DNA of 5,287 nucleotides from Chloroflexota bacterium (lineage in GTDB: Bacteria; Chloroflexota; Anaerolineae; Anaerolineales; Anaerolineaceae), in NCBI GenBank assembly GCA_012797215.1, contig JAAZPN010000027.1, forward strand, positions 1 to 5,287, written 5' to 3'. This document shows positions 1 through 5,287 of the stretch, piece after piece. The notes under the pieces were generated by a model. The model was not told the DNA's origin. It saw only the letters and a list, made by a program, of their open reading frames with translations, and did no database searches. Made by a program: the position numbers and the translations under genes. Each line of letters begins with the position of its first letter. Position 1 is the first letter of the stretch.

Positions 1-684
1 GGTTTCTTCACTTAACTCGCAGGAGCCGCATAAACCTATCCCGCAGCGAATCAGGGCTTCGAATGAGAGCTGCGTAGGAACCCGCACGCGCTGGCAAAGC
101 CGGTGCACTGCCAGAAGCATGCCGGTCGGTCCGCAGGCATAAACGCTTGCGGCTGTGTCTTGCTCCATTGCGCGCAAGAGCGGTAAACTGACCAGACCCT
201 GCTCACCGGCGCTGCCGTCTTCAGTGGCAATCAGAAGCTCGCACCCTAATCTACGAAACTCGTCAACCATAATCAGGTCAGCCTGGGTCTTCGCGCCCAG
301 ACAGACTGTAACTTTATGTCCCTGCGCGCGGGCTTGCTTTGCCAGAAAGGTCAGCGGCGCGGCTCCATAGCCGCCGCCGACAAGAATATGCGACTGGCCA
401 ACCAACGCGAAGCCTCGCCCCAGCGGTCCGCGCGCCCACAGCTTGTCTCCTGCTTTAAGTTGGCACAGCGCGCTGCTGACCGGGCCGACCTCGCATACGG
501 TCAGCGCCAGCGGATCGTTCGCGCTGATGCTGAAAGGCTTTTCCCCAATACCCGGCAGCCAGGCCATCACATATTGGCCTGGGTCGGAGGGCAAAGGCGC
601 GTCAAACGTCAGCGTATGCGTGCGGGGATTTTCCTGCCGCGTTGATTTAACCTGATAAACCTCAAACAGCCCATCTCGGTTCAT
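1..684 (-). CDS. pyrK: Dihydroorotate dehydrogenase B, electron-transfer subunit PyrK (3' end cut by window edge)
   Basis: PyrK is the FAD and [2Fe-2S] subunit that passes electrons from the FMN of PyrD-1B to NAD+. It acts as a cytosolic D2K2 complex. The 228 codons visible have no stop before the window edge; family members run to about 250-260 residues, so roughly 20-35 are missing. The FAD-binding barrel has KPFS (49-52) and GPLGRGF (86-92). The nucleotide-binding lobe has a glycine-rich GGGYGAAP (103-110) and CGPTGM (184-189). The iron-sulfur region shows Cys214, Cys219 and Cys222 (C-x4-C-x2-C); the expected fourth cysteine lies outside the window. The ATG overlaps the pyrD stop as ATGA, and a GGAGG lies 8 nt upstream inside the end of pyrD, which fixes the start. 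Last visible gene of the operon. PyrK is a much better fit than other ferredoxin-reductase-like proteins because of the adjoining pyrD. Confidence 0.95.
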   Translation of the reverse strand, partial: MNRDGLFEVYQVKSTRQENPRTHTLTFDAPLPSDPGQYVMAWLPGIGEKPFSISANDPLALTVCEVGPVSSALCQLKAGDKLWARGPLGRGFALVGQSHILVGGGYGAAPLTFLAKQARAQGHKVTVCLGAKTQADLIMVDEFRRLGCELLIATEDGSAGEQGLVSLPLLRAMEQDTAASVYACGPTGMLLAVHRLCQRVRVPTQLSFEALIRCGIGLCGSCELSEET

Positions 685-1610
685 CGCGCGGCCCTCCCGC
701 GCATCGTTCCTATCGTGTCGTACCCAGTCTCTTGCATAAATGCCAGCAGTTCTGCGCCAATGCGGGTAAAGGCGGCAGGTCCATCCTGCCAAACGGCTGA
801 GCCCACCCCTACCAGGCTCGCGCCGGCTAAGATCATCTCCGCCGCGTCCTTACCCGTGCTAACCCCGCCAGTGCCGATGATTGGAATAGACACTGAACGG
901 GCTATTTCATAGACGCAGCGCAAGGCAATAGGTTTGAGCGCCGGCCCTGAGAGGCCGCCGCTGCGATTCTTTAGTATGGGGAGGCCAGCGCGCGCGTCTA
1001 TCAGCATAGCGGGCATGGTGTTAATCGCGGTAATGGCATCCGCTCCCGCTTCTGCCACCGCTCTGGCAATTTGGCCAATATTGGGGACGTTGGGCGCCAG
1101 TTTGATGCTGATAGGCAGACTGACCGCTCTTCGCACCGCGCGTGTGACTGCCGCGGCGCTTTCGGCAGAAGCCGAAAACGGCGTGCCGAACTCACTGGCG
1201 ACATTTGGGCAGGAAATATTGACTTCAATCAAGTCAGGTTCGGCTTCCGCAATCACGCGTGCTGTTTCTCCAAACTGCTCTGTGGTAGGGGCAAAAATAC
1301 TTGCAAAAACTGGCACGCCCATCCTTGCCAGGCGCTTTTTTGCCTCCCGCAGCAGGGGCACCTCTTCGCTGGCGCCGGGATTTGTTAATCCAATCGCGTT
1401 AATCACGCCGCCCTCCCAGGCCAGGGCGACAGGATTGTCATGCCCCGTCCGGGGCTCAGGTCCGCAGCTTTTCGTGGTGACTGCCCCCGCGCCTTCCCGG
1501 GCTACTCTTTCCAGCAGGCTGCAGCTGGTGCCCAGGATTCCTGAGGCCAGCACCAGCGGATTCCGCAATAACATCCCCAAAAAACTGCAAGATAGTTCGG
1601 GTCCGATCAT
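681..1610 (-). CDS. pyrD: Dihydroorotate dehydrogenase, class 1B catalytic subunit PyrD
   Basis: This FMN enzyme oxidises dihydroorotate to orotate (step 4). At 309 residues it has the usual length of a cytosolic class 1 enzyme, with no N-terminal membrane helix as in class 2. Visible landmarks are [16 protein letters not shown] near 45-60, with a likely FMN/substrate lysine at 47; NAIGLTNPG (71-79); the active-site loop VNISCPN (130-136) with Cys134 as catalytic base, which is diagnostic of class 1 (class 2 uses serine); IKLAPN (169-174) with Lys170; INT (196-198); [14 protein letters not shown] (217-230); and the phosphate-binding IGTGGV (245-250). Class 1B rather than 1A is inferred from pyrK, which begins in the pyrD stop. 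The ATG overlaps the pyrFE stop by 4 bp (ATGA), with GGAG 4 nt upstream. The electron acceptor is therefore expected to be NAD+ through PyrK. Confidence 0.97.
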   Translation of the reverse strand: MIGPELSCSFLGMLLRNPLVLASGILGTSCSLLERVAREGAGAVTTKSCGPEPRTGHDNPVALAWEGGVINAIGLTNPGASEEVPLLREAKKRLARMGVPVFASIFAPTTEQFGETARVIAEAEPDLIEVNISCPNVASEFGTPFSASAESAAAVTRAVRRAVSLPISIKLAPNVPNIGQIARAVAEAGADAITAINTMPAMLIDARAGLPILKNRSGGLSGPALKPIALRCVYEIARSVSIPIIGTGGVSTGKDAAEMILAGASLVGVGSAVWQDGPAAFTRIGAELLAFMQETGYDTIGTMRGRAAR

Positions 1611-3004
1611 GCCTCTCCGTCCAGGTAGCGTTTCACTTCAAGGTAAGTGCTCTGGTCAATCAGGTTTTGCGCGGCTAACCGTTCAAGGATTTTGCGCATA
1701 GTCAGCACCGCGTGCACCTGAATGCCTTGGTCTGCCAATGAGCGCACACCGCCTTGTTCCCGGTCCACCAGCACCACCGCGTCGCGCACCTGCAAACCCG
1801 CTGACGCGAGCGTTTCCGCGGCCGTCAGAATGCTACCGCCGCTGGTAATCACGTCTTCCAGCAAGATGGCATCCTGTCCCTGTTGAAAAACACCTTCCAC
1901 CATTTGGGATGTGCCGTGCGTCTTAGCTTCCTTGCGCGGATAGACCATTGGCCGTTTAAGCCTGGAGGCAGCAATAGCCGCGATCGGCAGCGCGGCATAG
2001 GGAACGCCGGCCAGGCAGTCAAAGTCCAGGTGAATCAATTGGTCGATATAGGCCTCAACCGCCATATCCAGCACATCCGGGAAAGAAACCAAACGGCGCA
2101 GATCCAGATATACGGGTGACTGTTTGCCTGAGGCAAGCGTAAAATTGCCAAATTTCACGCAGCCGGTGGAAAACAGGCCGTTCACAAGCGCTTGAAAGGG
2201 GTCAAGCGGCTTGGGGGTAATCTCGGCGATAACCGCGTTAATCTGTTCGCGCAGAACCTCAGCGGCTTTGCGCGGGGATGCCGCGTTGATAACTGCGCGG
2301 GAGACGGGGACGAGCACGCCGCGCTTATCTGCGCGAAGCCCGGCAGTGAGCGCGGCTTTTAGGTCAGCGCCCTGGGCGCCAACCCCGGGAGCTAAAAACC
2401 AGGAATCCGGGCAAATGGCGCGAACCCGTTCCAAGGCCTCGGGCTGCGTCGCCCCAATTACCAGGCCAACCCGCTCGGGGGGGCCCCAACTCTGGCTGAC
2501 GCGGGCAATGTATTCGTACAGGGGCGGCGTGCCGTAGCCCTGTATTTCGTTGGCGGAAGGATTGGAAGTCTGGCAGAGAATGAAAACAAACTTTTCTGCC
2601 TCAGCGAGGAAAGGCTTGATGCTGTCCTGCCCAAGGTAAGGGCTAAGCGTCACCGCGTCCGCCTGGAACTGCTCGTAAGCAGCCCGGGCGTAGGCTTGCG
2701 CCGTTGAGCCAATATCCCCGCGTTTCACATCCAGCAAGACCGGGATATCGGCAGGCACCGCGTTAATAGTCTCTTGCAGCGCGCGCAAACCTGAGGGTCC
2801 GTATTGTTCATAGAAAGCTATGTTGGGCTTATAACCGCACACCTGGTCGCTGGTCTGTTCGATAATCGTTTTGCCCCAATCTGCCAGGCGAGTGTAAATG
2901 TCTCCGGTATCCGGAAGAAACTCTTCCTGCGGGTCTAAACCGACAACCAGCAAACTTTGGTTTTTTTGCGCCGCGCGCTCTAACTTGTCAATGAATTTCA
3001 CCAC
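1607..3004 (-). CDS. pyrFE: Bifunctional OMP decarboxylase / orotate phosphoribosyltransferase (PyrF-PyrE fusion)
   Basis: This 465-residue fusion catalyses steps 5 and 6, orotate plus PRPP to OMP, then OMP to UMP. Residues 1 to about 262 are an OMP decarboxylase of the longer 'subfamily 2' type: GLDP (22-25), YKPN (58-61), catalytic Asp92-Lys94-Asp97 in [17 protein letters not shown] (145-150), phosphate-binding PGVGAQG (206-212) and Arg236. After a short proline-containing linker (about 262-269), the OPRT domain shows [12 protein letters not shown] (283-294 region), RKEAKTHG (357-364) with the catalytic loop Lys/His, and the PRPP motif [11 protein letters not shown] (381-391). All key residues of both domains are present. 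The order is the reverse of animal UMPS. The start is GTG: two consecutive GTG codons (3004 and 3001) follow an AGGAGG at 3011-3006. The second has the better spacing (4 nt against 1), so the true start may be one codon shorter. The pyrB stop is 9 bp upstream. Confidence 0.95.
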   Translation of the reverse strand: MVKFIDKLERAAQKNQSLLVVGLDPQEEFLPDTGDIYTRLADWGKTIIEQTSDQVCGYKPNIAFYEQYGPSGLRALQETINAVPADIPVLLDVKRGDIGSTAQAYARAAYEQFQADAVTLSPYLGQDSIKPFLAEAEKFVFILCQTSNPSANEIQGYGTPPLYEYIARVSQSWGPPERVGLVIGATQPEALERVRAICPDSWFLAPGVGAQGADLKAALTAGLRADKRGVLVPVSRAVINAASPRKAAEVLREQINAVIAEITPKPLDPFQALVNGLFSTGCVKFGNFTLASGKQSPVYLDLRRLVSFPDVLDMAVEAYIDQLIHLDFDCLAGVPYAALPIAAIAASRLKRPMVYPRKEAKTHGTSQMVEGVFQQGQDAILLEDVITSGGSILTAAETLASAGLQVRDAVVLVDREQGGVRSLADQGIQVHAVLTMRKILERLAAQNLIDQSTYLEVKRYLDGEA

Positions 3005-3005
3005 G

Positions 3006-3011
3006 CCTCCT
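3006..3011 (-). promoter_or_regulatory. Shine-Dalgarno site of pyrFE deciding between two GTG starts
   Basis: A full AGGAGG lies in the 9-bp gap between the pyrB stop and the pyrFE start. It is 1 nt from the GTG at 3004 and 4 nt from the GTG at 3001. The spacing favours the second codon, although an overlapping AGAGG (3013-3009) would serve the first at 4 nt. It is the strongest ribosome-binding site in the operon, in keeping with the non-ATG start. Confidence 0.75.
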
Positions 3012-3013
3012 CT

Positions 3014-4009
3014 TTACGCTTGACCAAGAACGGCGGCCAGCAGCGCCATACGGATGTAGAGACCGTTTTGTACCTGGCGGAAGTACGCCGCTCGCGGGTC
3101 GCGGTCAACTTTATAATGGATTTCTCCTATCCGCGGCAAGGGGTGCATCACAATCATCTTTTGCTTGGCGAGCTCCATCAACTCGGGGGTGATTTCGAAG
3201 TAGTTTTTGACTTCCTCGTACTGTGCCAGGTCGGAAAAACGTTCCTTCTGGATGCGGGTAACATACAACACATCGGCGTTCTCAATCACATCCGCGACTT
3301 TATTAGTCTCGCGGACTTTCACGCCTTTATCAATCAAATCATTCATCAGCTCCAGCGGCAAGCGCAAGGTGTCGGGGGAGACAAAACGCAGCGAAACATC
3401 GTATTGCGAGAGCAAGCGCGTCAGGCTGTGAACGGTGCGTCCATAACGTAAGTCGCCTATCATGGCTACCTTCAGCCCGTCCAAGGTTCCGAGCTCGCTC
3501 TTGATGGTGTACAGGTCGAGCAGTGCTTGCGTGGGGTGTTCCCCGGCGCCGTCGCCCGCGTTGATAATTGGTACTTTTACGTATTTCGCGGCTGTGGCGG
3601 AAGACCCAATTTCAGGGTGGCGCAAGACAATCACGTCGCAGTACTGCTCCAGCGTCAGCATGCTGTCAATCAAGGATTCACCCTTGGACACGGATGAGTA
3701 TTGGATGCCTTCCGTAATGGGAATGACCTTTCCTCCCAGCCGCACCATGGCGGAGATGAAAGAGGAGCTGGTGCGGGTGCTCGGCTCGTAAAACACACAG
3801 GACAAGGTATAGTCCTTGAGCAAGTCACAGGTGCCCCAGCGATTGCACATCGCCAGCATTTCATCCGCGCGGTGGAACAGGTAATTCATGTCATCTTTGT
3901 TAAATTGGTTCACGGAGAGGATGTCTTGCTGGTAAAAAACACTGCGGTGCTTAGGTTCGCGTTGGTATTCATCCAGCTTGAAAAGAGGTGTGGTATTTTC
4001 GGTCATCAT
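3014..4009 (-). CDS. pyrB: Aspartate carbamoyltransferase catalytic chain PyrB
   Basis: PyrB joins carbamoyl phosphate and aspartate to give carbamoyl aspartate (step 2) and works as a cytosolic catalytic trimer. The 331 residues align by eye along the whole E. coli chain, with about 20 extra residues at the N-terminus. Active-site residues match: PSTRT (76-80) for carbamoyl phosphate; Ser105 and Lys109 of the '80s loop', which reaches in from the neighbouring subunit; Arg130-His131; HPTQ (158-161); GDLRYGRT with Arg191; TRIQKERF with Arg252 and Gln254 for aspartate; and HPLPR (289-293). This separates it from ornithine carbamoyltransferase, whose aspartate-side motifs differ. Two ATGs lie in tandem (4009, 4006); a GGAG at 4021-4018 sits 8 nt before the first, which supports it. 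No pyrI adjoins it, so allosteric control through a regulatory chain cannot be assumed. Confidence 0.97.
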   Translation of the reverse strand: MMTENTTPLFKLDEYQREPKHRSVFYQQDILSVNQFNKDDMNYLFHRADEMLAMCNRWGTCDLLKDYTLSCVFYEPSTRTSSSFISAMVRLGGKVIPITEGIQYSSVSKGESLIDSMLTLEQYCDVIVLRHPEIGSSATAAKYVKVPIINAGDGAGEHPTQALLDLYTIKSELGTLDGLKVAMIGDLRYGRTVHSLTRLLSQYDVSLRFVSPDTLRLPLELMNDLIDKGVKVRETNKVADVIENADVLYVTRIQKERFSDLAQYEEVKNYFEITPELMELAKQKMIVMHPLPRIGEIHYKVDRDPRAAYFRQVQNGLYIRMALLAAVLGQA

Positions 4010-4034
4010 ATCGGGCGCTCCAAGTGTGAAAAGA

Positions 4035-5072
4035 TTAAGGATTTTGATAATTCAATACAATGCCAGCGCGGACGGCTTCTTGTCCGCGCAGTACAACCCG
4101 TGTGATTCTGCCGGTGAGGCGCATGCCGGCAAAGGGAGACCATCCGCACTTTGTGTAAAGCGGATGCTCAGGAAAAACATATTCCGCCTCCGGGTCTACT
4201 TCTACCCAGGTATCCGGCTGCTCCGGAAGATTGAATAAGCGGCGGGGATTTACGGCTAACAGTTCGCGCAGGCGCGCGGCGCTCAGGCGTCCCTGGGCGA
4301 CTGCTGTCAGCATCAGCGGCAAGGTGGATTCCAAGCCTGGAACGCCCGGCGGGGAGCCTTGCGGGTTCTCTTTTTCCGCGCGGGTGTGCGGGGCATGGTC
4401 GCTGGCGACGCAATCGATAGTGCTGTTGATGTGCTCCCACAGCGCTGCCTGGTCATCAGGGGCTGCCAGGGTAGGGCGCATGTCCCCGTATGCTCCAAGC
4501 CTGGCGGCATCCGTCTCATTCAGGAAGAGGTGATGCGGCGTGACTTCGCAGCTTACCGGCAAACCGCGTTCCTTGGCGCGGGCAATCAGTTCAACTTCCG
4601 CTCGGCGGGAGATATGACAAAAATGGATGTGTTTGCCATACACAGCTGCCAGCGCGAGCCCCACAGCAACTGATTCCCCTTCCGCGTGCAGACAAATGGG
4701 CTTTTCACAGTTCCAGCCTGACATCACCCCTGCCAGCGTTTCCAGGTCGCGCACTCTTAATGGGCCGTAGGTCTGGTCCAGATATATTTTTAAGGCAGGG
4801 GCATGCGCAGAGAGCAAGGGGAGTTGGTCAATATGCTCCGCAGATGCGCCGGCATATAAAAAAACATCGCACAGACTTTGCGATGCTGCTTGGGCCTGTG
4901 CGACGCGCCAATTGTCATAAGAAACTAACGGCGGCTGCGTATTGGGCATTGCCAGAACGGTGGTGAAGCCGCCAGCGAGCGCCGCGGCACTGCCAGTGCG
5001 GAAATCTTCTTTGTGCTCACCGCCGGGACTGCGCAGGTGAACATGCACATCGACTAAACCCGGTAAGTTCAT
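4035..5072 (-). CDS. pyrC: Dihydroorotase PyrC, short CAD-like type
   Basis: A zinc amidohydrolase that cyclises carbamoyl aspartate to dihydroorotate (step 3). Numbered from the ATG at 5072 (345 residues), the metal ligands are all visible: HVHLR with His10 and His12, Lys95 in [10 protein letters not shown] (expected carboxylated bridging lysine), His129 in CLHAE, His153 in HFCHIS, and Asp225 in ASDHAPH. Arg14 fits substrate binding. The lysine-bearing stretch, [10 protein letters not shown] and [11 protein letters not shown] resemble the dihydroorotase domain of animal CAD more than long bacterial class I enzymes, including a threonine (Thr101) where CAD has its flexible-loop threonine. The reading frame extends upstream to a TTG at 5099, but that codon overlaps the predicted -10 box, so it would not be transcribed. 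The ATG at 5072, preceded by the weak Shine-Dalgarno-like AGGCGG, is preferred; GTG at 5075 is an alternative. First gene of the operon. Confidence 0.95.
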   Translation of the reverse strand: MNLPGLVDVHVHLRSPGGEHKEDFRTGSAAALAGGFTTVLAMPNTQPPLVSYDNWRVAQAQAASQSLCDVFLYAGASAEHIDQLPLLSAHAPALKIYLDQTYGPLRVRDLETLAGVMSGWNCEKPICLHAEGESVAVGLALAAVYGKHIHFCHISRRAEVELIARAKERGLPVSCEVTPHHLFLNETDAARLGAYGDMRPTLAAPDDQAALWEHINSTIDCVASDHAPHTRAEKENPQGSPPGVPGLESTLPLMLTAVAQGRLSAARLRELLAVNPRRLFNLPEQPDTWVEVDPEAEYVFPEHPLYTKCGWSPFAGMRLTGRITRVVLRGQEAVRAGIVLNYQNP

Positions 5073-5098
5073 CACACCGCCTGTATCTAAACTAATCA

Positions 5099-5128
5099 AT
5101 TATACGGAAACGGCTATCTTTTCGTCAA
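5099..5128 (-). promoter_or_regulatory. Sigma-70 type promoter of the pyr operon
   Basis: On the minus strand, TTGACG (5128-5123, 5 of 6 matches to the -35 consensus) is followed after 18 bp by a perfect TATAAT (5104-5099). Transcription would begin about 6-7 nt further on, at A5093 or G5092. This gives a leader of about 20 nt before the pyrC ATG at 5072. It is the only strong promoter I recognise, and the tight spacing downstream suggests it drives all five genes. The short leader leaves no space for a terminator/antiterminator attenuator. Start site and strength are inferred. Confidence 0.8.
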
Positions 5129-5134
5129 GAGATT

Positions 5135-5159
5135 TTTTGCATTTTCTTTTGCATTTTCT
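5135..5159. repeat. Tandem 12-bp direct repeat upstream of the -35 box
   Basis: On the minus strand the unit AGAAAATGCAAA occurs twice with no gap (5159-5148 and 5147-5136), and the period continues one base further, making 25 bp of perfect 12-bp periodicity. It ends 6 bp before the -35 hexamer, at about -42 to -67 relative to the predicted start. A- and T-rich sequence there could act as an UP element for the RNA polymerase alpha subunit. Two identical sites nearly one helical turn apart could also bind a regulator dimer. The repeat is directly visible; its role is inferred. Confidence 0.8.
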
Positions 5160-5287
5160 GGCTAAGCAAAACTAACTGAATCGAATGGGTTAGTCCGCAA
5201 GGCTGGGTTAGCGCTGCCAGAAACGCGCGGCATTGCTGCTCATCCAGCGGAGATGAGAGTGCCCAAAAACGGTTTTTTCATCAAACC
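5160..5287. other. Upstream flank; no gene securely identified
   Basis: About 130 bases at the right edge. On the minus strand one frame is open from the edge (5285) to a TAA at 5208-5210, about 25 codons ending in AARFWQR, and could be the tail of an upstream gene. Another frame is open between stops from 5277 to 5125 but lacks a plausible start. On the plus strand an ATG at 5253 opens a frame to the edge. None has a recognisable motif and the pieces are too short to choose between. The stretch also has the repeats TGGGTTAG (5186-5193 and 5204-5211, 18 bp apart), an inverted pair ACTAAC/GTTAGT (5171-5176, 5189-5194), and CTCATC/GATGAG (5239-5244, 5252-5257). Confidence 0.35.

Noticed and set aside
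316..645. Plus-strand open frame of 109 codons near the left edge
   Set aside because: The opposite strand encodes PyrK with FAD, nucleotide and iron-sulfur motifs. The plus-strand peptide has no motif and no ribosome site worth noting.
934..1701. Long plus-strand open frame (255 codons) opposite pyrD and the end of pyrFE
   Set aside because: It lies entirely antisense to two well-conserved enzyme genes, has no recognisable domain, and is the usual shadow of GC-rich coding DNA.
1607..3004. pyrFE as an assembly artefact of two adjacent genes
   Set aside because: The reading frame is continuous through the linker with no stop or internal ribosome site and start, and this fusion order is known in other lineages.
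5073..5098. PyrR-type attenuator or riboswitch in the pyr leader
   Set aside because: The predicted leader is about 20 nt, with no terminator hairpin or U-run, so there is no room for either.
5135..5211. Possible CRISPR or iteron array from the short repeats
   Set aside because: Only two copies of each repeat occur, units are 8-12 bp, and there are no regular spacers or replication genes.
5239..5257. CTCATC/GATGAG hairpin as a terminator of an upstream gene
   Set aside because: The stem is only 6 bp with modest GC, and no T-run follows on either strand.

Overview
The window holds a compact, single-strand (minus) de novo pyrimidine operon read from right to left: pyrC, pyrB, a pyrF-pyrE fusion, pyrD and pyrK. 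pyrK runs off the left edge. Together the five genes encode UMP synthesis steps 2 to 6: aspartate carbamoyltransferase, dihydroorotase, NAD-linked dihydroorotate dehydrogenase (PyrD type 1B plus its iron-sulfur flavoprotein partner PyrK), orotate phosphoribosyltransferase and OMP decarboxylase. Step 1 (carbamoyl-phosphate synthase, carA/carB), a pyrI regulatory chain and a pyrR regulator are not in the window.

Layout. Positions 5073-5287 form the upstream region. It carries a near-consensus sigma-70 type promoter pointing into the operon (TTGACG, 18 bp spacer, TATAAT), a perfect tandem 12-bp repeat just upstream of the -35 box, and further short repeats. The predicted leader is only about 20 nt. 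pyrC and pyrB are 25 bp apart and pyrB and pyrFE 9 bp apart. pyrFE/pyrD and pyrD/pyrK each overlap by the 4-bp ATGA arrangement that suggests translational coupling. Positions 1-5072 are almost entirely coding, and I saw no terminator, RNA gene, mobile element or CRISPR array.

Organism. This is a bacterium of moderate to slightly high GC. OMP decarboxylase fused N-terminally to OPRT (the reverse of animal UMPS), a short dihydroorotase resembling the animal CAD domain, and a PyrD-1B/PyrK pair fit Chloroflexota, perhaps Anaerolineae. This is inferred from family knowledge, not from a search, and is only moderately secure.

The pathway itself is well known. The parts worth a second look are the regulatory region (tandem repeat, and a U3 tract at the very start of the predicted transcript, as in UTP-sensing pyrimidine promoters), the inverted-order PyrFE fusion, the CAD-like PyrC and the start-codon choices. 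I found no convincing undescribed system.
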